The notes under the pieces are model-generated. The model did not search any database, was not told the origin of the DNA, and saw only the letters and a program-made list of their open reading frames with translations. Positions 1-5,568 of a DNA stretch of 6,003 bases are shown here, in pieces (position 1 is the first letter of the stretch; the number at the start of each line of letters is the position of its first letter). Location: positions 1-6,003 of the forward strand of contig JAKAAM010000053.1 of the NCBI GenBank assembly GCA_021802325.1, written 5' to 3'. The position numbers were made by a program, and so were the translations under genes. Source of the stretch: Nitrospirota bacterium (GTDB taxonomy: Bacteria > Nitrospirota_A > Leptospirillia > Leptospirillales > Leptospirillaceae).

Positions 1-1440
1 GATCCACCGGGCCCGGTCGTATCCCACTGGCTCAAGGCGAGTCTTGACGTTATATTCGTGTTCGAGACGAAATTTCAAGACTTCCAGTTGAAGGGCCCCA
101 ACAGCGCCGACAATCATGTCTCTCTCCCCGTGGGGATCTTGGGCAAACACCTGAATCGCTCCCTCTTCGGCAAGTTGATCCAGCCCTTTCTTGAGGTGTT
201 TCCTTTTCAGTGGGTCTTCAAGAATGAGTCGGGCAAAGAGTTCCGGCGAAAAGGAGGGGATCCCTTCGAAATGGAAGAGTCCTTTTTCGCAAAGGGTGTC
301 TCCGATACGGAAGACTCCGGGGTCGTGAAGGCCGATAATATCACCAGGCCAGGCCTCTTCCACCCGCTCGCGCTTTTGGCCTAAAAACTGGATGGTTTTC
401 GAGAGGCGAAGCGCCTTTCCCGTCGTTGCATTGGTGACCGACATCTCCCGGACGAATCGCCCCGAGCAGACACGAATAAAGGCGAAACGATCGCGATGCT
501 GAGGATCCATGTTGGCCTGTATTTTGAAGACAAAACCGGAAAAAGAGGGAGAGTCCGGGGGGATGGGGCCCTTGTCGGAGGGGTAGGCCCGGGGAGGGGG
601 GGCGAGGCCGATAAAGGCATCGAGAAAAATTTCAATTCCGAAGTTGTTCAGCGCACTTCCAAAGAAGACGGGTGTGGCTCTTCCGGCGAGAAAGTCCTTC
701 TGATCGAAAGAGTTGTCTTCCAAGGAAAGAAGGGCGACCTCTTCCTCAAAGAGGGTCCTGTCGGGGAGGGTGTCGAGAATGGACTCAAGTGCCGGGTCCC
801 CTCCCGTGAGAATGCGATCGGTGGCCCGGGCTCCTCCATGATCGACGGCCTCGTAGATGTGGCCCTTGCCGGAAGAGAGATCCCAGACTCCTCGAAAGGC
901 GGATCCTGCTCCGATGGGCCAATCAAAGGGGATGGCCCTGATATCGAGAGTCCGCTCTATCTCGGACAAAAGGGCAAAAGGATCAACCCCTTCGCGGTCA
1001 ACTTTGTTGATGAAGGTGACAATCGGAAGCTGTCGCATGCGTGCAACTTCAAAGAGTTTGAGTGTCTGGGGTTCGATCCCCTTGGCACCATCAAGAAGCA
1101 TGACCACAGAATCCACGGCCTCAAGGGTGCGAAAGGTGTCTTCGCTGAAATCCTTGTGGCCAGGAGTGTCAAGAATATTGAGTGTATGGTCCCGGTAGTC
1201 AAAGACCAAGGCACTCGATGTCACGCTGATCCCACGCTGTCGCTCGATTTCCATCCAGTCGCTTGTCGCGTATCGGGCGGCTTTTCGGGCCTTGATGGAC
1301 CCCGCCAAGTGGATGGCTCCGCCATAAAGAAGAAGCTTCTCCGTCAAGGTTGTCTTTCCAGCATCGGGATGGCTGATGATGGCAAAGGTTCGACGCTTGG
1401 CAATTTCGGCAGAAAGCTCTGATGGTGCGATCGGGTCCAA
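1..1440 (-). CDS. prfC: Peptide chain release factor 3 (RF3), C-terminus cut by window edge
   Basis: RF3 is a cytoplasmic translational GTPase that removes RF1/RF2 from the ribosome after peptide release. The 480 visible codons match the family along their length. The P-loop SHPDAGKT is at residues 23-30, preceded by the RF3-typical AKRRTFAII. The switch I region with QRGIS is near 68-72, DTPGHKDF is at 91-98 and NKVD is at 145-148. Further on are FKIQANMDPQHRDR, the RF3 signature in domain II, and EEGAIQVF and GAVGALQ in domain III. The frame runs off position 1; compared with about 529 residues in E. coli RF3, roughly 50 residues are missing. The frame has no ATG or GTG between its upstream stop (1498-1500) and the conserved part. 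The TTG at 1438-1440, with GAGGT just upstream, gives an N-terminus of the usual length. It lies 38 nt after recR and is probably in the same operon. Identity is very sure; the start is fairly sure. Confidence 0.97.
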   Translation of the reverse strand, partial: MDPIAPSELSAEIAKRRTFAIISHPDAGKTTLTEKLLLYGGAIHLAGSIKARKAARYATSDWMEIERQRGISVTSSALVFDYRDHTLNILDTPGHKDFSEDTFRTLEAVDSVVMLLDGAKGIEPQTLKLFEVARMRQLPIVTFINKVDREGVDPFALLSEIERTLDIRAIPFDWPIGAGSAFRGVWDLSSGKGHIYEAVDHGGARATDRILTGGDPALESILDTLPDRTLFEEEVALLSLEDNSFDQKDFLAGRATPVFFGSALNNFGIEIFLDAFIGLAPPPRAYPSDKGPIPPDSPSFSGFVFKIQANMDPQHRDRFAFIRVCSGRFVREMSVTNATTGKALRLSKTIQFLGQKRERVEEAWPGDIIGLHDPGVFRIGDTLCEKGLFHFEGIPSFSPELFARLILEDPLKRKHLKKGLDQLAEEGAIQVFAQDPHGERDMIVGAVGALQLEVLKFRLEHEYNVKTRLEPVGYDRARWI

Positions 1441-1444
1441 ACGT

Positions 1445-1449
1445 ACCTC
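1445..1449 (-). promoter_or_regulatory. Ribosome binding site that decides the TTG start of prfC
   Basis: Reading the minus strand, GAGGT stands four bases before TTG at 1440-1438. No other acceptable start codon exists between the upstream in-frame stop and the conserved GTPase domain. This Shine-Dalgarno-like match is therefore the main reason for choosing TTG. A TTG start usually lowers initiation efficiency, which would suit a release factor needed in small amounts; that last point is inference. Confidence 0.6.
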
Positions 1450-1478
1450 GCGGGTAAAGTGATGGATCGGAAACGGTT

Positions 1479-2126
1479 CTAGAAAGGGTGACGCCCCTCA
1501 ACGGCGCGCATGAGAGTCACCTCATCAACGTACTCAAGCTCAAGTCCGACAGGGATACCGAAGGCAATCCGGCTGACGCGGATGCCGAGAGGCTTGACAA
1601 GGCGGGAGAGATAAAGGGCAGTGGCCTCACCATCGGTCGTGGGAGAGGTGGCCAGGACAACCTCACGAATGTCCGGATTTTCAAGACGATGCAAAAGCTC
1701 TCTGACGCGAAGCATTTCAGGGTCAATGCCCTCAAGGGGGGAAAGTCTTCCTTCAAGCACATGATATCGGCCCCTGAATTCGCCACTCTTTTCGATGGAA
1801 TAAAGCGTCTGAATGTCTTCGACAACAATCAGGATCGTCGAGTCTCTGGCCGGATCTGAGCAAATGGCACACCGGGGAACCTCGGGTGATTCCGGTGGAG
1901 GGGAGGCAACGATATTTCGACATTCCGAACAGGGAAGAAGGCGTTCTTTCAGGGTCGAAACGGCGGACGACAGTTCCTGCCGCTCCGATTCCGAAGATTG
2001 CAGAAGATGGAAGGCTAGACGCGTCGCAGTTTTCGTTCCGATCCCAGGCAGTCTGCGAAAGAGATCGACGAGATCTTGAAAAGGGGCTGGGAAGAGGGAG
2101 GATCCCATACGTGGTGGACGCTCCAT
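1479..2126 (-). CDS. recR: Recombination mediator protein RecR
   Basis: RecR works with RecO (and RecF) to load RecA on gapped single-stranded DNA during recombinational repair. The predicted 215-residue protein has the family domains in order. The helix-hairpin-helix LPGIGTKTATRLAFHLL is at about 26-42. A four-cysteine zinc finger has C66, C69, C86 and C89. A Toprim domain starts at TILIVVED and includes GRYHVLEGRLSPLEGI and the C-terminal ATSPTTDGEATA and SRIAFGIPVG segments. I chose the ATG at 2126-2124 because it overlaps the TGA of ybaB by one base (TGATG), a sign of translational coupling. An in-frame ATG at 2108-2106 would give a 209-residue protein and cannot be excluded; the longer open frame upstream to 2282 is not RecR-like. 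Two oddities are a 16-residue spacing inside the zinc finger instead of the usual 8, and PVGL where most RecR have PVGG. Family length is about 200 residues. Confidence 0.97.
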   Translation of the reverse strand: MERPPRMGSSLFPAPFQDLVDLFRRLPGIGTKTATRLAFHLLQSSESERQELSSAVSTLKERLLPCSECRNIVASPPPESPEVPRCAICSDPARDSTILIVVEDIQTLYSIEKSGEFRGRYHVLEGRLSPLEGIDPEMLRVRELLHRLENPDIREVVLATSPTTDGEATALYLSRLVKPLGIRVSRIAFGIPVGLELEYVDEVTLMRAVEGRHPF

Positions 2127-2452
2127 CAGAACCCCGGTAACCCCAGAGAGGCTAGAGGGTTTCCCGGGCCCATCCCGGTGGCCCTCTCCAGAAGTTTTGC
2201 GGCTTCTTCCCGGACTTTTTCCGAGGCACGATTGGTGGTCGAGATGATTTGGCGGGACAGGACACCTTCTCCTTGGGTACAAAGGGAAGGATCGATGGTG
2301 AGGGAGAGAACCTCAAACTTTCCGTTCATCTGGATCTGAACCAGCCCGTTGTCTGATTGTTCTGTCACAGTCAGTCGGGCCAGCTCCTCTTTGGCTTTTT
2401 CCATGTTTGCCTGAAATTCCTGGGCTTTCTTCAAAATATCAAGTCCAAACAT
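2126..2452 (-). CDS. ybaB: YbaB/EbfC-family nucleoid-associated DNA-binding protein
   Basis: This 108-residue protein is a small dimeric nucleoid-associated protein of the YbaB/EbfC family, whose members bind DNA and are almost always encoded between dnaX and recR. The family pattern is clear: an N-terminal helix (LKKAQEFQANMEKAKEELARL, about 6-26), a central beta sheet containing NGLVQIQMNGKFEVLSLTIDP, a second long helix from about residue 66 to 92, and the Gly/Pro/Leu-rich tail ending SLGLPGF. The ATG at 2452-2450 shares one base with the TAA of dnaX (TAATG), and its own TGA overlaps the ATG of recR, so the three genes are tightly coupled. The exact role is unsettled in the family; context suggests a link to replication or recombination. 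One cysteine is present, with no known function. Confidence 0.96.
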   Translation of the reverse strand: MFGLDILKKAQEFQANMEKAKEELARLTVTEQSDNGLVQIQMNGKFEVLSLTIDPSLCTQGEGVLSRQIISTTNRASEKVREEAAKLLERATGMGPGNPLASLGLPGF

Positions 2453-4185
2453 TATTCGCTCTCCTCTGAAGGGGACGGGGGACGATCGATTTGGGGTGAC
2501 CGAACATCAAGAACCTCGGAGCCAAAGAGGGACACTGCATCGGAAACGAGAGGCGGAAGATTCCGGCCTTCTCGCTTGTCTCCCGAGGAAGCAATTTCAG
2601 GTGACATTTGTCCGGAAGAGGTTCCCTTGCGGGGGAGTGTCGGGGTTTCAATCCTCAGGGGCTCCGGGGATTTTATGGCAAGGGAAAGTGCCTTCGCAAG
2701 GGGGTCCCGGCTGGCCTGTATACGGGTATTGAAGAAAGAATTTCCCGTATCAAGATAGAGCGTGTTTTGTTCAACCTTTCGCGTCCGGACCGACTCGAGG
2801 AGTGCGGCCATTTCATGAGGAAGCCGGGAAAGTGCCCGTGGCCAGTCCGCAGGGATTCTTAAGTCCAGCGGTCCGTCATCATGAAGGGCAGGGATTTCCT
2901 GGGGCTTCGCTTGCGGGAGAGGTGATTCTTCGGGGGGCGAGGGAAAGACCTCAATGGGGATTTCTGCGGTGGGAGGGGGGGACGGGGGAGGACTGTTGTG
3001 TGACTTTGGTCCCAACGACCGAACGGGAGTGGGTGCTGTTCCTGCCGCCACCACGCCGATCTTGGCAAGAATCTCAGGAAGAGGAAGCACCTCACGAAGA
3101 TGGCAGAGACGGGCCAAAAGAAGTTCAAAGGTGATTGCGGGTTGGGGGGAGCGTCTTAGGTCATCTTCTCCCCTGACGAGGACCGAAAGGGCCTGTTCCA
3201 GAAAGAAAATGTTGGGCGGAGGGTCAAGGGGAAGGGATTGGACACTTTCACGAATCCATCCATAAACAGGACTGTCGAGAGGTGTCCCATCGAGAGTGCT
3301 ATGAAGGATGTCTCGAAAACGACGGGCAAGAGAGCGAACCTGAGCCCGGGGATCAACACCAGTGTCCAATGCTGTACGCGCCGTTCTCAGCGTGGTAGAA
3401 AGGTCACCCAGAAGAATGGCTGCGAGCATCTTTTCTTCCAATGCGTGATCCGTGACGCCCAGAAGGTCTGCGACATCGGCCGGAGTGAGTGACTCTCCCC
3501 CTGTCCGGAGAAGCTGGTCGAGAAGGGATAATGCATCCCGCAAGCTTCCTTCAGCAGCTCGTGCCACCATTCCCGTAACGGTGGGGTTGAGAGAGATATT
3601 CTCACTTCGGCAAACATGGAGGATTCGATCGCTGATCTGGGAGACTGTCAGAAGGCGGAACCTGAAATGTTGACAGCGGGAGAGGACGGTATCCGGAATC
3701 TTGTGGGCCTCTGTTGTGGCAAGAATGAAGACGACATGAGGAGGCGGCTCTTCGAGGGTCTTGAGAAGAGCGTTAAACGCTGAGGTCGAGAGCATGTGGA
3801 CTTCATCGATGATGACGATGCGTGAACGGCTCGTCAGGGGAGCGTATACAAGGCTTTCCCGAAGAGTGCGGACGTCATCAACTCCTGTGTGGGAAGCGCC
3901 ATCCATCTCTGTCACATCGGGAGAACGGCCCTCGGCAATTTCAAGGCAGGAAGAGCATTCAAGACATGGGGTGGCAGTCGGCCCGGACTGACAGTTTATG
4001 GCCTTGGCAAGGATGCGGGCCACCGTGGTCTTTCCCACACCCCTCTCTCCTGAAAACAGGTAAGCCTGAGTCATGACGCCGGAGGAAAGTCCTTGTGTCA
4101 GGGATCGAACGACGGCTTCCTGTCCGATAAGGTCGGAGAATGTTCGTGGACGGTAAAGGCGGGCGAGAGAGGCGAACTTTGCCAT
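2452..4185 (-). CDS. dnaX: DNA polymerase III subunits gamma/tau
   Basis: DnaX is the ATPase motor of the clamp loader, which places the beta sliding clamp on primed DNA; the long form tau also connects polymerase cores and helicase. The 577-residue product starts with the typical LARLYRPRTFSDLIGQ. It has Walker A GERGVGKT at 46-53, the four zinc cysteines C65, C74, C77 and C80, and Walker B DEVH at 127-130. Sensor 1 (LATTE) is at 155-159, the SRC arginine finger at 169-171, and sensor 2 (GSLRDALSLLDQ) at 213-224. The collar domain spans roughly 235-370. A proline-rich linker (about 383-445) follows, then a tau-like C-terminal domain starting near DWPRALSRL. The ATG is preceded by GGAG at 4191-4194 with five-base spacing. 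I see no A-rich slippery heptamer where gamma would end, so tau may be the only product. It is the first protein gene after the SRP RNA. Confidence 0.98.
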   Translation of the reverse strand: MAKFASLARLYRPRTFSDLIGQEAVVRSLTQGLSSGVMTQAYLFSGERGVGKTTVARILAKAINCQSGPTATPCLECSSCLEIAEGRSPDVTEMDGASHTGVDDVRTLRESLVYAPLTSRSRIVIIDEVHMLSTSAFNALLKTLEEPPPHVVFILATTEAHKIPDTVLSRCQHFRFRLLTVSQISDRILHVCRSENISLNPTVTGMVARAAEGSLRDALSLLDQLLRTGGESLTPADVADLLGVTDHALEEKMLAAILLGDLSTTLRTARTALDTGVDPRAQVRSLARRFRDILHSTLDGTPLDSPVYGWIRESVQSLPLDPPPNIFFLEQALSVLVRGEDDLRRSPQPAITFELLLARLCHLREVLPLPEILAKIGVVAAGTAPTPVRSLGPKSHNSPPPSPPPTAEIPIEVFPSPPEESPLPQAKPQEIPALHDDGPLDLRIPADWPRALSRLPHEMAALLESVRTRKVEQNTLYLDTGNSFFNTRIQASRDPLAKALSLAIKSPEPLRIETPTLPRKGTSSGQMSPEIASSGDKREGRNLPPLVSDAVSLFGSEVLDVRSPQIDRPPSPSEESE

Positions 4186-4190
4186 GAGAT

Positions 4191-4194
4191 CTCC
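4191..4194 (-). promoter_or_regulatory. Ribosome binding site of dnaX
   Basis: GGAG on the minus strand lies five bases before the dnaX ATG (4185-4183). The spacing is good and it supports this start, which also gives the normal N-terminus of the DnaX family. Confidence 0.7.
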
Positions 4195-4243
4195 GTAGGG
4201 ACAATGCTAACGGGAGAGGGCGAGGAGGTGAAAGAGGACCGAA

Positions 4244-4347
4244 GGGACCCCAGGGGGATCCGGGGCACACGTGATACACCGCTACCGTTGCTTCCTTCCG
4301 GACCTGGCGGGGTTTGCGGGAACCCGTTGCCCGGAGCCTGGAGTCCC
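4244..4347 (-). ncRNA. ffs: Small bacterial signal recognition particle RNA (4.5S RNA)
   Basis: This RNA is the scaffold for the protein Ffh; together they deliver nascent inner-membrane proteins to the translocon. The near-invariant Ffh-binding part is present: CAGGTCCGGAAGGAAGCA, with the GGAA tetraloop at 4299-4296. The flanks read CCCGCAAACCCCGCC on the 5' side and CGGTAGCGGTGTATCACG followed by TGTGCC on the 3' side. The ends pair: 4347-4337 (GGGACTCCAGG) with 4254-4244 (CCTGGGGTCCC), one G-U included. The helix can be extended to 4355 and 4236 with two U-U mismatches, so the mature ends are uncertain by about 8 bases and the extra stem may be a processing site. At about 104 nt and without an Alu domain it is the short 4.5S type. 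It sits between tRNA-Ser and dnaX, and no terminator separates it from dnaX. Confidence 0.95.
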
Positions 4348-4398
4348 ATCGGACCGCTCTCGGGGGAACCGCTCCCGTGGGAGGAGTCAGCCTGAAAA

Positions 4399-4491
4399 TG
4401 GCGGAGAGAGGGGGATTTGAACCCCCGAGGCGCTTTTTAGGCACCTACACGATTTCCAGTCGTGCTCCTTCGGCCGCTCGGACATCTCTCC
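4399..4491 (-). tRNA. tRNA-Ser, anticodon GGA, CCA encoded
   Basis: The minus strand folds as a class II tRNA. The acceptor stem is GGAGAGA (4491-4485) pairing with TCTCTCC (4409-4403), with discriminator G at 4402 and genomic CCA at 4401-4399. The anticodon arm is CACGA-CTGGAAA-TCGTG with anticodon GGA at 4457-4455, reading UCC and UCU. A long variable arm follows, as expected for serine. The T arm is CGGGGGTTCAAATCCCCC, with the standard TTCAAAT loop. Discriminator G and the long arm are the usual identity elements for seryl-tRNA synthetase. It lies directly downstream of a good promoter and about 50 bases before the SRP RNA, with which it is probably co-transcribed. Confidence 0.98.
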
Positions 4492-4522
4492 ATTGACAGG
4501 CTCAAATGCAGAACATCGAGAA

Positions 4523-4551
4523 ATCATAGCGGGAAGATGGACAAAAAACAA
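4523..4551 (-). promoter_or_regulatory. Predicted sigma70-type promoter for tRNA-Ser, SRP RNA and dnaX operon
   Basis: On the minus strand a -35-like TTGTTT (4551-4546) is separated by 17 bases from TATGAT (4528-4523), one base from the TATAAT consensus. Transcription would start near 4516, leaving a leader of about 25 bases before the tRNA. The next promoter-like signal upstream of ffs or dnaX is not apparent, so this may be the main promoter of the whole cluster. The prediction rests on motif match and position only. Confidence 0.55.
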
Positions 4552-4592
4552 GAGGAGCAAGCCGATTGTTTCATTGCATCTCCAGAATCACT

Positions 4593-4613
4593 GGATGTCA
4601 TCCTTGATGTCAT
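4593..4613. repeat. Short direct repeat with a small palindrome upstream of the tRNA promoter
   Basis: GATGTCAT occurs at 4594-4601 and again at 4606-4613, a 12-base period. The first copy lies in the odd palindrome GGATG-T-CATCC (4593-4603). It sits between the end of the DsrH-like gene and the tRNA promoter, some 45 bases beyond the -35 element. It could be a regulator site, a weak hairpin at the end of the upstream transcript, or chance. I see no T-run that would make it a classical terminator. Confidence 0.3.
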
Positions 4614-4638
4614 GGGTGAAGAGGTTTTGTAAAGGAGT

Positions 4639-4887
4639 TTAAGGAAGGACGAGGATTTTGGGATGCGTATGAATCATCCCAAGAAGATCTTTCTGTGTTA
4701 TTGAAGTCATTCCTGCGGGAGGCTCCGGGTCTAGTGCAAAGGTGTAATCGGGAAGAATCAGGGGGGGGCCAGCCGAGTCGAGCGCTCCTTCGAGGTAAAC
4801 TAACATGGCCGGGTCTTCGCCGGGGGGGATGGAGGCAATAACCTCTCGGAGACGATCGTCTGGGGATGTGCGCAAGAGAATGAGCAT
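4639..4887 (-). CDS. DsrH/TusB-like sulfur relay subunit
   Basis: The 82-residue product resembles the DsrH/TusB family. It opens with MLILLRTSP, similar to the MLHTLHRSP-type start of E. coli TusB. A middle strand (AMLVYLEGAL) follows and the C-terminus ends THPKILVLP, reminiscent of the family's closing strand. Its position after DsrE- and DsrF-like genes strongly supports the assignment. In known systems DsrH/TusB joins two partners in a hexamer that carries sulfur on cysteine, for tRNA 2-thiouridine synthesis (Tus) or sulfur oxidation (Dsr). This copy has no cysteine at all, so it can only be structural or regulatory; it lacks the Cys20 described for DsrH of Allochromatium. I chose the ATG at 4887-4885 because AGGAG (4896-4892) lies four bases upstream and the N-terminus then fits the family. 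The open frame further upstream is an overlap with the DsrF-like gene. The gene begins 7 nt after that stop codon. Similarity is modest and a divergent function is possible. Confidence 0.7.
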   Translation of the reverse strand: MLILLRTSPDDRLREVIASIPPGEDPAMLVYLEGALDSAGPPLILPDYTFALDPEPPAGMTSITQKDLLGMIHTHPKILVLP

Positions 4888-4891
4888 ATGG

Positions 4892-4896
4892 CTCCT
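4892..4896 (-). promoter_or_regulatory. Ribosome binding site of the DsrH-like gene
   Basis: AGGAG on the minus strand overlaps the TAG stop (4897-4895) of the preceding DsrF-like gene and stands four bases before ATG 4887-4885. This fixes the start of the DsrH-like gene and suggests coupled translation of the two genes. Confidence 0.65.
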
Positions 4897-5248
4897 AGAA
4901 AACGATCGTATGATCAAATTCGGGAAGAATTCTTCCCAGTTCTTGTAACGCCAGGGGAGAAGCGTTCTTTGGAAGAGCGTCTTCTTTTTCCACGGGTTCG
5001 TAGTAGACCTTTTGGGCCATTTGCAAGAGTGTCGGAAGAAATCGTTTGAGGATCTCCCCGTCTGCGAAGTCTTCAAGTTCATCCGTCGTTGCGGTCAGAA
5101 GCGGACGGCTCTCCCGGAAAAAGTAGACTGAAAGAGGAATTTCCCCGGCAATCAGACCCAGCGCTGATCGTATGGCCTCCGCCGGCCTTGGATCAATGTC
5201 CGGGTTGCTTTTTATGAGAAGAAGGGTTCGATGTGTGGGAAGGGTCAC
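4895..5248 (-). CDS. DsrF/TusC-like sulfur relay subunit
   Basis: The product is about 117 residues and looks like the DsrF/TusC branch of the DsrE fold. The first strand is THRTLLLIKSNPD, followed by a helix with RPAEAIRSALGLIAG, the strand IPLSVYFFRESRPLL, and a C-terminal FDHTIVF that resembles the closing strand of TusC (YDVILRF). It contains no cysteine, so it is unlikely to carry sulfur itself. The start is a GTG at 5248-5246, ten bases after the TAA of the DsrE-like gene and with AGAGA upstream; the first beta strand then starts at the usual distance. A GTG at 5284-5282 would add 12 residues and overlap the DsrE-like gene by 26 bases. It is flanked by DsrE- and DsrH-like genes, which is the strongest support, since residue-level similarity is limited. 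It probably acts in the cytoplasm as part of a DsrEFH/TusBCD-type complex. Confidence 0.7.
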   Translation of the reverse strand: MTLPTHRTLLLIKSNPDIDPRPAEAIRSALGLIAGEIPLSVYFFRESRPLLTATTDELEDFADGEILKRFLPTLLQMAQKVYYEPVEKEDALPKNASPLALQELGRILPEFDHTIVF

Positions 5249-5258
5249 AGGTGTCTCT

Positions 5259-5561
5259 TTAGGCAAAGGCCAGAAATCGATCACAGCCTTCCATGACCTG
5301 CGTCAACACGACGAGGCCACAAAAGGTGGTCTTTCCCGGGTCGGAAAGGCGGCGGTTTTGAGCTGCATAAGCACAGGTATAAACTGTCGCCCCCCGGTCA
5401 ACAAGGTGATGAATCCAGTCTTCTTTGAGAAATCCAGCTCCCTCGTCGAGGAGATAGAGATAAACCTCATCGGAATTCGCCATCGCCGTCTCAGCCAGAT
5501 GCCGGACTCGGGGACCGTCATTCTTGTCGGGGTGTGTGGAAAGGAGTATGCCAATCTTCAT
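5259..5561 (-). CDS. DsrE/TusD-like sulfurtransferase subunit
   Basis: The 100-residue product has the DsrE fold: strand MKIGILLSTHP, helix PRVRHLAETAMANS, strand DEVYLYLLDEGAGFL, a central DRGATVYTCAYAAQNRR, and the end VMEGCDRFLAF. Cys63 in YTCAYAAQNRR matches the active cysteine of the family (Cys78 in E. coli TusD, in ICVAAALRR). The C-terminal CDRFLAF matches the CDRVVQF ending of TusD. Cys81 and Cys93 are also present. Such proteins accept persulfide sulfur, often from TusA, and pass it on within a DsrEFH or TusBCD hexamer. The ATG at 5561-5559 places the first strand at the very N-terminus as in homologues. A weak ACAGG directly abuts it, so translation may be coupled to mscS, which ends 7 nt before. 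The remaining open frame upstream overlaps mscS and is not family-like. Whether it serves tRNA thiolation or sulfur oxidation cannot be read from this window. Confidence 0.85.
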   Translation of the reverse strand: MKIGILLSTHPDKNDGPRVRHLAETAMANSDEVYLYLLDEGAGFLKEDWIHHLVDRGATVYTCAYAAQNRRLSDPGKTTFCGLVVLTQVMEGCDRFLAFA

Positions 5562-5568
5562 CCTGTTA

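Noticed and set aside
58..384. Plus-strand open frame of 108 codons
   Set aside because: It is antisense to the conserved domain II and III part of RF3 and has no recognisable family pattern.
496..1422. Long open frame of 308 codons on the plus strand
   Set aside because: It lies wholly opposite prfC, whose protein matches RF3 motif by motif. The plus-strand translation is glycine- and lysine-rich with no recognisable domain, as expected for an antisense shadow.
2127..2282. N-terminal extension of RecR by 52 residues
   Set aside because: The extension overlaps ybaB in another frame and is unlike any RecR N-terminus; the coupled ATG at 2126-2124 gives the normal length.
4356..4398. Separate promoter for the SRP RNA
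   Set aside because: The short spacer after the tRNA is GC-rich, with a small CTCC/GGAG hairpin and no TATAAT-like box at a suitable distance from the RNA.
3959..4444. Minus-strand open frame running through tRNA-Ser, the SRP RNA and the start of dnaX
   Set aside because: It covers two structural RNAs and a different frame of dnaX; the translation is low-complexity and arginine/proline-rich.
4560..4638. Possible Rho-independent terminator after the DsrH-like gene
   Set aside because: Only a weak CCAG/CTGG hairpin is visible and no T-run follows it. The six-T stretch on the minus strand (4548-4543) overlaps the promoter and is not preceded by a stable stem.
4888..5082. N-terminal extension of the DsrH-like protein by 65 residues
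   Set aside because: It overlaps the DsrF-like gene, is lysine/tryptophan-rich without family features, and a well-placed ribosome site supports the ATG at 4887-4885.
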